Assembly: GCA_014378485.1 (NCBI GenBank)
Contig: JACMNO010000092.1
Span: 62,001-126,000, forward strand
Length of the DNA stretch: 64,000 bases
Source: Bacteroidia bacterium
GTDB lineage: Bacteria > Bacteroidota > Bacteroidia > B-17B0 > Aurantibacillaceae
Reading direction: 5' to 3'
The position numbers were made by a program, and so were the translations under genes. Shown piece by piece: positions 18,572-27,731 of this stretch (the stretch's first letter is position 1; every line of letters starts with the position of its first letter). The notes under the pieces are model-generated. The model was not told the origin of the DNA and did not search any database. It saw only the letters and a list, made by a program, of their open reading frames with translations.

Positions 18572-20680
18572 TTATAATATTATTATTTTAACCTTATAAG
18601 TTGCATTTTTTTCTTCGCTTATTAGTAAATACAAGCCTGCTGCCAGTGTATTTCTTTTAAAAATATAATTTGTTGATGAACAAATATCTTCCATCACTAA
18701 TTGTCCGGAAGAATTGTATAATCTTATTTTTTTAAAATTTGCAGTTGAGAATAATAAATTTGTTTCGTTACTTAATGGATTTGGGAAAACCTGCATACCC
18801 GCTTCATGTGACAGAACCTTGACATTTGCAAGAACCTCTCCGCAGGTCATCGTTGCAAACCCATCCAGTTTCCCGTATCCCCATTTATTGTTAGGTAAAG
18901 CGGTTGTTGTAAAAATATCATTATACGCACAATCTATGATGGCTTGTTTTAACTGTTGATTGGTTGCTGTTGGATGTCTCTGAAAATATAATGCAGCTAA
19001 GCCTGCCACGACTGGACTGGAAGAAGAAGTGCCCCCGGCTGTGACATGATATCCTCCCTGCGCCACCACGTAAGGTGCGTTAACTTTTAAATTAATGATA
19101 TGCGCTAAAGGCGAGGCTGCTAAAATAGTAGCACCGGATGCTGTAATATCCGGTTTGATCCGATTATCTCTGGTTGGTCCTGCACTACTGCTGGTATGTA
19201 ACTGACCTGCTATATCTTGATTAACCTGCAAAGTATTTGTAAAATCAAAATATCTGTTTCTGTTAATGTAATTTCCAACAGCAATTATTTCATCACTGCA
19301 TTGAAAGCCACTGACAATTGATTGTATCGTATCTGCCATTTTATAATGAATAATTTTTGGGTATTGCGTAAGACTTGGTAACCCTGTAGTTTTATAATTA
19401 AAATCCCATGAATCTATTCTTCCTGATCCTGTATGACAAAGACTCCATAAATAACCTAGGCTGTCTGCTTTGATAGTAATATCTAATTCATAGACTCCGA
19501 AGGAATTAATGCTTGCAACACTTGTCACAATTCCTATTCTGTTTGAGTTATTATAAATTGTGTCTTTTTTTAATGTATTTAGTGCATAATTATAGGGTTT
19601 GAATGAAATAGCGCCCAGGTCTGTTAAACTCTGATTAGTTACGCCTACGCTGTATCTTACATTTTTGATCTGGCTGGTGTCTGAATATTCTACAACATTA
19701 ATGAAATTTCCTGAACCATTGATCCATGTGAAATTTGTATCAGTGCTCACAACGTTATATCCAACGTGAAATTTTGTAGAGCCACCATTTCCGCAAGCTG
19801 CCACCATAGCTCTTCCTGGAACATTAGCGATTAAATTATTAATGATCTGCGATTCAAGATCTGTCCCGTCGTGGCTTCCGTAATAATCGCCAACACTTGC
19901 ATTTATCACTAATGGTTTATTAATTACCTGGGATTTTGTAATGATATATTGCAAGGCATCAGAGATAGTAAATCCTGGCCTGTTGAAATCCAATGCCACA
20001 ACAATAAGGTCAGCTTTAGGAGCCATACCTTCGTAACGGTTAACCGAATAACCATTTCCTGCCGCGATGCCGGAACTGTTTGTTCCATGCCCGAAATGCG
20101 TTAAATCGTTATGGGTACAAAGTCCTTGGTCTATTCCGTTATTATCCCATTCTTGTCCGTATGTAAACATCGTAGGAGTATTTGCCGCTAATGGTTTAGT
20201 CATGTCCCATAAATATTTAATTCTCGATTTTCCATTAATGTCTTTAAAATCAGGATGATTAAAATCTGTTCCTGAATCAATGATCCCAATAATTACTCCT
20301 GAACCATCATAAGCCTGATTTAGCGGTGTGGCCCCCAGTTTAATAGGTTTTATTCTGTTTCTCACTATACAGGTGTCTCCCATTAATTGAAGGTGATGTT
20401 GTGTGCATTCAATTCTTACAATATTTTTTAACCTAGATATTTCTTTAATAGATTGAATATTAGTTGTAATGGAATAAATATTCCCGGCTTGGTACTGGAA
20501 TTTTATATCGGGAAACTCTGAAAAATTAATTTCAGTACCGGGCTTTGCTAGCACCAGAACATTTATTTTTTCTGCTGTGTTTCCGAATTCAATCTTTCGA
20601 ATCAGTTCTGTGTTAAAGATAGATTGAGCATTTATTCTAAAAAATAACACGGTGATAAAAAATGTAAAATACAGCTTCAT
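18572..20680 (-). CDS. secreted S8 (subtilisin-like) serine protease with T9SS sorting domain
   Basis: A 702-residue extracellular protease. Signal peptide at about residues 1-18, then the S8 triad: Asp135 in IIGIIDSGTDF, His198 in HFGHGTNSSG and Ser552 in GGTSSSSPVVAG (the usual GTSMA is GTSSS here, but the catalytic serine is kept). About 350 residues separate His and Ser, longer than in minimal subtilisins, which implies an inserted domain. The last 75 residues (VFPNPLSNETNLLF, ending with a Lys-rich KVKIIIL strand) form a T9SS type A sorting domain, so export is to the cell surface or medium. It is divergent from the gene at 20730. Confidence 0.9.
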   Translation of the reverse strand: MKLYFTFFITVLFFRINAQSIFNTELIRKIEFGNTAEKINVLVLAKPGTEINFSEFPDIKFQYQAGNIYSITTNIQSIKEISRLKNIVRIECTQHHLQLMGDTCIVRNRIKPIKLGATPLNQAYDGSGVIIGIIDSGTDFNHPDFKDINGKSRIKYLWDMTKPLAANTPTMFTYGQEWDNNGIDQGLCTHNDLTHFGHGTNSSGIAAGNGYSVNRYEGMAPKADLIVVALDFNRPGFTISDALQYIITKSQVINKPLVINASVGDYYGSHDGTDLESQIINNLIANVPGRAMVAACGNGGSTKFHVGYNVVSTDTNFTWINGSGNFINVVEYSDTSQIKNVRYSVGVTNQSLTDLGAISFKPYNYALNTLKKDTIYNNSNRIGIVTSVASINSFGVYELDITIKADSLGYLWSLCHTGSGRIDSWDFNYKTTGLPSLTQYPKIIHYKMADTIQSIVSGFQCSDEIIAVGNYINRNRYFDFTNTLQVNQDIAGQLHTSSSAGPTRDNRIKPDITASGATILAASPLAHIINLKVNAPYVVAQGGYHVTAGGTSSSSPVVAGLAALYFQRHPTATNQQLKQAIIDCAYNDIFTTTALPNNKWGYGKLDGFATMTCGEVLANVKVLSHEAGMQVFPNPLSNETNLLFSTANFKKIRLYNSSGQLVMEDICSSTNYIFKRNTLAAGLYLLISEEKNATYKVKIIIL

Positions 20681-20729
20681 ATTAGAAATATTATACCATT
20701 AAATTACAAATAATTTAGATATTTACAAT

Positions 20730-21380
20730 ATGCGAAATTATTTGTTTTTAGTACTGCTTGGCTTTTTATATTTCAGCCAATTGAAAGCACAGGACTCTAT
20801 TCCTTATACAAAAGATTTCCGGCTCTACGAAGGCCTTTATTTAGGGTATCAGGATTTCAGGTATAACTGGCCAATTTCAAAAGAGAAGATAATTACTAAC
20901 ATTAATAAAACGCAATTGGATTTTTATTCCAAACTAATTGAAGAAGAATTTATTACTTATACGGAAAGAGACGGTTCCATTTCTAAAGTTAAATCTGATG
21001 GCGTTTGGGGCTATTGTCAGAATAATATTATTTTTATTAACCAGGATAAAAATTTTTATAGAATCCCTGTGTTTGGGGCTATCAGCAATTTTATAGGAAC
21101 AGCCGAAGTTATTAATTATTCTCCCGGATATGATCCTTTTATGAATGCTCCAATGAATAGCAACAGCGTTAAAACACGTGAGATCAGGCAATATTTGTTT
21201 GATTTTTACAGTGGCGAAATTACACCTTCAAGCATCGAAAAAATAGAAGAATATTTAAAACGTGATGAAGAAATCTACAAGGAATACAACGCTTTAAGCA
21301 AAAAAAAGAAAAGGGAAATGGTGACAAAATATATAAGAATGTATAACGAAAAGCATTTGGTATATTTTCCAAAAGGGTGA
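20730..21380 (+). CDS. uncharacterised secreted protein
   Basis: A 216-residue protein with a clear signal peptide (MRNYLFLVLLGFLYFSQLKAQ, cleavage near residue 21). The middle contains alternating strands (SDGVWGYCQNNIIFINQDKN, RIPVFGAISNF) and the C-terminal 50 residues are charged and helical (EEYLKRDEEIYKEYNALSKKKKREM). I do not recognise a characterised family; similar small secreted proteins are common in Bacteroidota. It is followed by the WG-repeat gene on the same strand after 91 bases. Confidence 0.68.
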   Translation: MRNYLFLVLLGFLYFSQLKAQDSIPYTKDFRLYEGLYLGYQDFRYNWPISKEKIITNINKTQLDFYSKLIEEEFITYTERDGSISKVKSDGVWGYCQNNIIFINQDKNFYRIPVFGAISNFIGTAEVINYSPGYDPFMNAPMNSNSVKTREIRQYLFDFYSGEITPSSIEKIEEYLKRDEEIYKEYNALSKKKKREMVTKYIRMYNEKHLVYFPKG

Positions 21381-21471
21381 TTATGACTAAATTAAATTTT
21401 TAGCTATTAATGTACAATATTGTGACTAATACTATTTTATTAGTTATACATTTAATTTAAAATTAATTTAA

Positions 21472-24267
21472 ATGAAAAAAAGGTTACTTCTAATCTGTTT
21501 TATTCTTTTTTATTATCATGCTATTTTTGCTCAACTACATATTGCAAAAGATAACATTAATTGTTTATATGGTTTAAAAAACGAAAACAACAAGTGGATA
21601 TTAAAACCAACTTATACGTACATTGATGAAGTTTACCGTAACAGTTCAGTATTTCAAGTGTTTGATGGGCAATATAGAGGGATAATCTCTGCTGAAGATG
21701 GTAAAGTTATTATACCATGTTGCCAAGATAGATTTGATATTAGTTTCCATTATTTTTTAGGATATAAAAATGAAAAAATAATGGTTTATAACAGAGATGG
21801 TAAGCCACTTACTCAACAAATTTACGACCAAATAACCCCATATGCTTATTCTAAGGATTATTTATGGTGTTATAAAAACTTCCCAGATTCTGTTTTAACA
21901 TCGTTAATGCAAGTAGATGTTGGTTTTTTGTTTCATGATGTGAATGGTTTGGTACGTGAGTGGCGTGATAGTACTTACACTATTATCCAAGATAACCGTG
22001 ATATATCTTATATGAATTTAGGAATAATAGATTCAGTAGGAAAAATAATTTTACCAAAAAAGTATAACGAAATAGAAATTAAAAAAGGATATTTTATTGC
22101 TAAACAGAAAGATACAGTTTTGTTTTTAAACAATAAAAATGAGCTCATACTAGAACCATTTGCAACAATAAAAATAATACAACAACTTAATAATGTCGAA
22201 AAGTTTATTGTTATAAAATATGATACTTCTTGCAGTTTGATTAATGGCAAATTACAAACTATTATACCATTTAAAGAATACGATAAAATAGATTTTGTAA
22301 ATAGTAAAACTGAATTAATACTTGTAGCTAAAAATAGAAAATACGGAATAATTGATAGTCATGGTAAAGTAATAATCCCTATAATTTATAATAAAGTAAA
22401 GCCCGTAAATAATCAATATTATTATGCTAATCATTACTATTATTACGGAGATAGTAGTACTGTGTTTTTATGCGAATTGAATGGTAAATATGGCTTATTA
22501 AACGAACAAGGTAAAGCATTATTAGATTTTAAATATGAGTTAATCTCTAAAAATTATTCAGGTAATTACAACGATGAATTAAATTATTTAAAATATGGCA
22601 ACGATATTTATTTTATTAATCACGATTGTAAAATGACAAAATATACTTTTTTATTTAATAATGAATTTGGCTCATTTTACAACAATAATATATCTGTAAT
22701 TTGTTTAAAAAAATATACAGACGGGAAAGAAAGAATTATTACTAATTATAGTAAAGACGGCATTTTCGTATCCGGAGATCATTTTTTTATAAGTGTTTAT
22801 ATACCAACTGGCTATAATAATTATGAAATAAATGTGTATGATTATCAGGGTAATTCAATTTACCCCAATCAATTAAAAGCATTTTATCGAAATGGATTTT
22901 ATTTACCAAATACTAAAATTAATGAATTTGGTCCGACTAAATTTTACAGTGCAATCTATGCTGTTACTAAATCTAAACGATTGGGTTTATATTCATATTA
23001 TTCAGGAAAATTATTAGTTGACACTCTCTATTCATCAATAATATCTAGTTCTAGTTTGTTTTATAATTCAAATAATATTAATTTGATATGCAAGAAATAT
23101 TTTTCTAATCAATATGATATTTACGATACGCTTGGAACTATAGTTAAAACAATAAATTGCGATACAATTTATCAAGACCAAAATTTAAATTATAAAAAAG
23201 TTGCAATTAATGGTAAAATGGGAATTATAAACAATAATTATGATTGGCTTATAAAACCGCAGTATAAGTATATAGAATTTTTAACCGAACATCTTTTTTT
23301 AGTTATCAATCATAATAAGAAAGTAGGAATTATTGATGTAAATAATAAGTTAATTGTTGATACAGCCTACACAGATTTTTTACCAGTATTTAATAATTAT
23401 CACCCTAATTTTTTTGCTACAAACGATACTATTAATGGATTTACAGCTGCTAAAAAAGAGCAGTGGTGGTTACTGAAAAATTCTAATGAACGAATCTTAG
23501 TTAATGATAAAGGTAAAAGTATTAAATCATACTCTAGTAGCGATAGTTGTTTTAATATAATACAGAATATGCTTTTAAAATTTGCTTTTAATGGAGCTTA
23601 CATGCCTTGTAGCGACGGCTTTTGCGACTATAGCTTTATTAATTCAGGCGGCAGCCATAACATTGCAGACGGCGCCTTAAAAATCACTATGATTAAAGAG
23701 GATAAAGATTTTTTATTAAAACAGACATATATAAATCAGTTGTTTGATATTTTGGAAAAAGCGTATTCAAATGAAATAAAAATTTTAAAAAATTATAGTA
23801 ACCCAACTTTAGGATTTACTACAGATAGTCGTAAAATTTTGAAAAATGTGTTACATAAGGAAATTTATTCTTTTGGTAAAAGTTACGTGTCGCTATATAT
23901 TAATGATCTTTCCTTGTCTCCTGATTCAGGCTACTATAGTAATGATTATTATAATAAATATAATTACGACAATTATATTTTCGTTAATGGCAAGTTAAAC
24001 ATCATCAGCTTTTCGGAGGTTTTTAAAAACGATGATTTTTTTAGAACAGAAATAATGGAGGCTATCAAAAAAGACGAAGATTTAAAACTTGATTGTACGG
24101 ATATGAGTAATATTTATCAAAAAATAAATGGTAGATATGCTTTGACTAAAGATGGAGTAAATTTATTTATTGAAGATGAAAATTATGACCTTAGAGCGAT
24201 ATTAATCCCTAAACATAGACTAAACGCTAATAAAGGATTTAACTGGCTAATTCCTTATTTAAGATAA
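21472..24267 (+). CDS. WG-repeat protein, secreted, unusually AT-rich
   Basis: A 931-residue protein with signal peptide (residues 1-20). I count about eight degenerate WG units, for example YGIIDSHGKVIIPIIYN, YGLLNEQGKALLDFKYE, MGIINNNYDWLIKPQYK and VGIIDVNNKLIVDTAY. The C-terminal 150 residues (YVSLYINDLSLSPDSGYYSN and onward) resemble a DUF3298-type domain. WG proteins are thought to be repeat scaffolds at the cell surface; function is unknown. Codon use is markedly richer in A/T than in the neighbours, with long Asn/Tyr/Lys/Ile runs, which may reflect recent acquisition or relaxed selection. Confidence 0.78.
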   Translation: MKKRLLLICFILFYYHAIFAQLHIAKDNINCLYGLKNENNKWILKPTYTYIDEVYRNSSVFQVFDGQYRGIISAEDGKVIIPCCQDRFDISFHYFLGYKNEKIMVYNRDGKPLTQQIYDQITPYAYSKDYLWCYKNFPDSVLTSLMQVDVGFLFHDVNGLVREWRDSTYTIIQDNRDISYMNLGIIDSVGKIILPKKYNEIEIKKGYFIAKQKDTVLFLNNKNELILEPFATIKIIQQLNNVEKFIVIKYDTSCSLINGKLQTIIPFKEYDKIDFVNSKTELILVAKNRKYGIIDSHGKVIIPIIYNKVKPVNNQYYYANHYYYYGDSSTVFLCELNGKYGLLNEQGKALLDFKYELISKNYSGNYNDELNYLKYGNDIYFINHDCKMTKYTFLFNNEFGSFYNNNISVICLKKYTDGKERIITNYSKDGIFVSGDHFFISVYIPTGYNNYEINVYDYQGNSIYPNQLKAFYRNGFYLPNTKINEFGPTKFYSAIYAVTKSKRLGLYSYYSGKLLVDTLYSSIISSSSLFYNSNNINLICKKYFSNQYDIYDTLGTIVKTINCDTIYQDQNLNYKKVAINGKMGIINNNYDWLIKPQYKYIEFLTEHLFLVINHNKKVGIIDVNNKLIVDTAYTDFLPVFNNYHPNFFATNDTINGFTAAKKEQWWLLKNSNERILVNDKGKSIKSYSSSDSCFNIIQNMLLKFAFNGAYMPCSDGFCDYSFINSGGSHNIADGALKITMIKEDKDFLLKQTYINQLFDILEKAYSNEIKILKNYSNPTLGFTTDSRKILKNVLHKEIYSFGKSYVSLYINDLSLSPDSGYYSNDYYNKYNYDNYIFVNGKLNIISFSEVFKNDDFFRTEIMEAIKKDEDLKLDCTDMSNIYQKINGRYALTKDGVNLFIEDENYDLRAILIPKHRLNANKGFNWLIPYLR

Positions 24268-24325
24268 TTTCTTATTGAAAAAATTCAATTATTTGACTTA
24301 AATTCGTAGCTCAAATTTTTTTATT

Positions 24326-26014
24326 ATGTCAGAAGTAGGAAGACAAATTATTTACAGTATGGTTAATGTATCTAAGATACATCCACCACAAAAGCAAGTA
24401 TTAAAAGATATTTATATCTCCTTTTATTACGGAGCTAAAATTGGTGTTTTAGGTTTAAATGGTTCCGGTAAATCATCATTATTACGCATCATGGCGGGGA
24501 TTGATAAAGATTACTTAGGAGAAATTCACCAGTCACCCGGCTATTCTATTGGTTTGTTGGAACAGGAACCAAACTTAGATGAAACTAAAACAGTAATTGA
24601 AGTAGTTCGTGAAGGTGCTCAAAAGCATGTGGATATTTTGAATGAATTTGAAGAAGTAAACAATAAGTTTATGGACGAAGAAATATTAAACGATCCAGAT
24701 AAAATGGATAAGTTAATTAATCGTCAGGCTCAATTACAAGATTTAATTGATCAACATGATTTATGGAATTTAGATACCAGGTTAGAGCGCGCCATGGATG
24801 CGCTTCGTTGTGCGGAAAGTGATACACCAATTAAAATATTATCAGGAGGTGAGCGCCGTCGTGTGGCTTTATGCCGTTTGTTATTACAAGAACCGGATAT
24901 TTTATTATTAGATGAGCCAACTAACCACTTGGATGCTGAATCGGTTGATTGGTTAGAGCAACATTTACAACAATATAAAGGAACAGTAATTGCGGTAACC
25001 CATGATCGTTACTTCTTAGATAACGTTGCCGGTTGGATTTTAGAGTTAGACCGCGGAGAAGGAATTCCTTGGAAAGGAAATTACTCATCTTGGTTAGAGC
25101 AAAAAGGAAACCGTTTAAAACAAGAAGAGAAAACAGAATCTAAACGTCAAAAAACATTAGCGCGGGAGTTAGACTGGGTACGCCAGGGAGTGAAAGGACG
25201 TGGGGTAAAACAAAAAGCCCGTTTGAGTAACTACGATAAAATGATGAATGAGGACATTAAGGATAAAGAAGAACGATTGGAAATCTTTATTCCTAACGGT
25301 CCTCGACTTGGTAACGAAGTGATTGAAGCCACTGAAGTTTCTAAAGGATTTGGTGACCGTTTGTTATATGAACACTTAAACTTTAAATTACCACCAGCTG
25401 GAATTGTAGGTATTATTGGGCCAAACGGTGCCGGTAAAACAACTTTGTTCCGAATGATTATGGGTGAAGAACAACCAAACGGCGGTGAATTTAAAGTAGG
25501 TCCGACAGTAAAAATTTCATACGTAGATCAGAACCATAAAGAACTTGAACCCAATAAAACAGTTTATGATGTACTAAGTGGTGGCCTTGATAATATTACT
25601 TTAGGTGGGAAAGCCATGAATGCGCGTGCTTACATTTCGCGCTTTAATTTTGGTGGAAGTGATCAGGGAAAAAAAGTATCAGTGTTATCTGGTGGAGAAC
25701 GTAATCGTTTGCATTTGGCAATGGCTTTAAAGAACGAAGGAAATGTATTGTTATTGGATGAGCCTACCAATGATCTGGATGTAAATACATTGCGTGCGTT
25801 GGAAGAAGGTTTAGAGAACTTCGCTGGATGTGCTGTAATAATTAGTCACGATAGATGGTTCCTGGACCGTGTGTGTACGCACATTCTAGCATTTGAAGGC
25901 GATAGCTCGGTTTATTGGTTTGAAGGAGGTTATAGTGAATATGAAGAGAATCGCAAAAAACGTTTAGGAAATGTAGAACCAAAACGCCCACGCTATAAAA
26001 AACTGACTATTTAA
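24326..26014 (+). CDS. ettA: energy-dependent translational throttle protein EttA (ABC-F)
   Basis: ABC-F ATPase that binds the ribosomal E site and gates entry into elongation according to the ATP/ADP ratio. Two ABC domains, each complete: Walker A GLNGSGKSS (43-51) and GPNGAGKTT, signature LSGGERRRVAL and LSGGERNRLHL, Walker B LLLDEPTNHLD and LLLDEPTNDLD. There are no membrane segments. Length (562 aa) and the N-terminus IYSMVNVSKIHPPQKQVLKD match EttA rather than Uup or antibiotic-resistance ABC-F proteins. A strong hairpin terminator follows the stop. Confidence 0.95.
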   Translation: MSEVGRQIIYSMVNVSKIHPPQKQVLKDIYISFYYGAKIGVLGLNGSGKSSLLRIMAGIDKDYLGEIHQSPGYSIGLLEQEPNLDETKTVIEVVREGAQKHVDILNEFEEVNNKFMDEEILNDPDKMDKLINRQAQLQDLIDQHDLWNLDTRLERAMDALRCAESDTPIKILSGGERRRVALCRLLLQEPDILLLDEPTNHLDAESVDWLEQHLQQYKGTVIAVTHDRYFLDNVAGWILELDRGEGIPWKGNYSSWLEQKGNRLKQEEKTESKRQKTLARELDWVRQGVKGRGVKQKARLSNYDKMMNEDIKDKEERLEIFIPNGPRLGNEVIEATEVSKGFGDRLLYEHLNFKLPPAGIVGIIGPNGAGKTTLFRMIMGEEQPNGGEFKVGPTVKISYVDQNHKELEPNKTVYDVLSGGLDNITLGGKAMNARAYISRFNFGGSDQGKKVSVLSGGERNRLHLAMALKNEGNVLLLDEPTNDLDVNTLRALEEGLENFAGCAVIISHDRWFLDRVCTHILAFEGDSSVYWFEGGYSEYEENRKKRLGNVEPKRPRYKKLTI

Positions 26015-26019
26015 TAATA

Positions 26020-26050
26020 AGTCCTTTCAAAAATTGAAAGGACTTTTTTA
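26020..26050 (+). terminator. intrinsic terminator after ettA
   Basis: Perfect 11-bp stem AGTCCTTTCAA (26020-26030) with TTGAAAGGACT (26034-26044), loop AAA, followed by TTTTTA. It starts 6 bases after the ettA stop codon. Confidence 0.85.
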
Positions 26051-26123
26051 TAGTCCTTGATTTGTGTGGTTATACATAGTGGACTTATTTCATTTTCTAT
26101 ATTTATTTAATAATTTAAAACGC

Positions 26124-26993
26124 TTGCTCAGGATTTTTCTCATACTTATATCTTTTGTTTTAGCATCCTGCACTAAGGATCCGGCAACCTTCACTATTGA
26201 TAATTTAAACAATAATGAGATTGGGTGTTTTGGACATGCAGGCATGGGTTCACTTTCCATCTACCCTCTTAATACTTTTGAAAGTTTTGAATCCTGCTTA
26301 AACAGGGGTGCGGATGGAACGGAAATGGACATACAGGTAACCAAAGATAGTGTGTTGATTATATTGCATGGACAGGATTTGTCAGCTAATACATCATGCA
26401 GTGGTTTGGTAAAGGACATGAACTGGAGTGATATCAGTGATTGCAAAATGAAAGGTAGATATTATAAAGACCTGGATCTAATTTCATTTGATGAGTTTAT
26501 TCAAAAAATTCCCAACCCTCAGGACATTTTTATTACCCTGGATTGCAAGGCCAATTATGGGAATTTTGATCAATCCGCTTATTTTAAATTATTTGCACGA
26601 ACCATAGTAAGAACCTTGGAAAAACATCAATTGGGTCCGCGCATTTTTATAGAAAACCTGGACGTTGGTTTTTTAGTAGCAATCAAGGATCTTAAACCGG
26701 ATGCCAATTTATTTTTATTGACGGAAGATTTTGATTTTGGAATGGAAGCTGTTCAAAAATGGGGATTTTGGGGCCTGTCGATGTCTAATCCGGCAGTAAC
26801 GAGTGAACAAATTAAGGAGGCTCATAACAAAAATATTCATGTTACACTCTGGGGTGTACGAAATGATAAAGAAAATTATTCTGCTGTTGAAAAATGTCCA
26901 GATTTCATTCAGACAGATGATATTGTTTATTTACTGAAAATTTTCGGGAAGAATAAAAAACACAAAGGATATTATTATTCGATGACAAAATAA
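26124..26993 (+). CDS. GDPD-family lipoprotein (glycerophosphodiester phosphodiesterase-like)
   Basis: A TIM-barrel GDPD domain following a lipoprotein signal (LLRIFLILISFVLASC). The frame is open from GTG 26064, but that start places 20 extra residues ahead of the signal; TTG at 26124 gives a standard lipoprotein leader and is my choice, with low certainty. Motif residues, numbered from the GTG start: His58, Glu87 and Asp89 (GTEMD) and His102. Three usually conserved positions differ: HRG is HAG, PENT is PLNT and the final HD is HG. Hydrolysis of glycerophosphodiesters to glycerol-3-phosphate is therefore plausible but not certain. Its stop abuts the stop of rnc. Confidence 0.75.
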   Translation: MLRIFLILISFVLASCTKDPATFTIDNLNNNEIGCFGHAGMGSLSIYPLNTFESFESCLNRGADGTEMDIQVTKDSVLIILHGQDLSANTSCSGLVKDMNWSDISDCKMKGRYYKDLDLISFDEFIQKIPNPQDIFITLDCKANYGNFDQSAYFKLFARTIVRTLEKHQLGPRIFIENLDVGFLVAIKDLKPDANLFLLTEDFDFGMEAVQKWGFWGLSMSNPAVTSEQIKEAHNKNIHVTLWGVRNDKENYSAVEKCPDFIQTDDIVYLLKIFGKNKKHKGYYYSMTK

Positions 26994-27722
26994 TTAATCA
27001 TCTTTCTGAAGATTCTCTAAAACAATCTGCGCTACTTTTTGTTCGGCAACTTTCTTTGATTTGTGTTCAAAAACAGCCTGGGCTTCGCCATTAATGGATA
27101 ATTCAATAGCGTATATTTTTTCTTTGCCGTTAATGTCTTCTTTTACTACCGTGTATTCAAATTGCTTTTTCTGGCGTTGCATTAAAATCTGAAATTGGGA
27201 TTTGTAATCCGTATCAGTATGTAATAGTTCATCCATATCCAGGTGTATTTTGATAATGTTATTGAGGATGAATTTCTTTGTCTTCTCAAAACCTTTGTCA
27301 ATGAACACAGCACCCAGAAGAGCTTCAAAAGCATCACCATAAGCAGATGAACTTAGTTTTTCTTTTTTAGTAAGGCGCGAGTTCAGTAATTCATCAAAGC
27401 CAAATTTTTTGGAGAGTGTAAATAAGTTCTGTCCATTAACAATACGACTTCTCATCTGTGTTAGGAAACCTTCATCTTTTGTTGGAAATAACCTGAAGAG
27501 ATATTCTGCCACCACAGCACCTAAAACAGCGTCTCCTAAAAACTCCATGCGCTCGTTGCTTTGCAGGTGTTCTGTTATTTCATTGGAAGAACTGCTATGC
27601 CTGAATGCTTGTTTATATAAGGCAATATTGTCAGGATAAAATCCTAAAATATTTTTGAGTTTTTGTCTGAACTCTTTATCTTTTTTTGAGAGTGGTATTA
27701 ATGCTGATAAAATTTTTATCAA
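26994..27722 (-). CDS. rnc: ribonuclease III
   Basis: Double-strand-specific endoribonuclease for rRNA and mRNA processing. Signature NERMEFLGDAVLG at residues 56-68 (Glu60, Asp64), second acidic pair Asp130 and Glu133 in DAFEALLGAVF, and a C-terminal double-stranded RNA-binding domain (about 175-240). Length (242 aa) is normal. It is the last gene of acpP-fabF-rnc, 9 bases after fabF; this linkage with fatty-acid genes is widespread in bacteria. Confidence 0.95.
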   Translation of the reverse strand: MIKILSALIPLSKKDKEFRQKLKNILGFYPDNIALYKQAFRHSSSSNEITEHLQSNERMEFLGDAVLGAVVAEYLFRLFPTKDEGFLTQMRSRIVNGQNLFTLSKKFGFDELLNSRLTKKEKLSSSAYGDAFEALLGAVFIDKGFEKTKKFILNNIIKIHLDMDELLHTDTDYKSQFQILMQRQKKQFEYTVVKEDINGKEKIYAIELSINGEAQAVFEHKSKKVAEQKVAQIVLENLQKDD

Positions 27723-27731
27723 AGCAATAAA

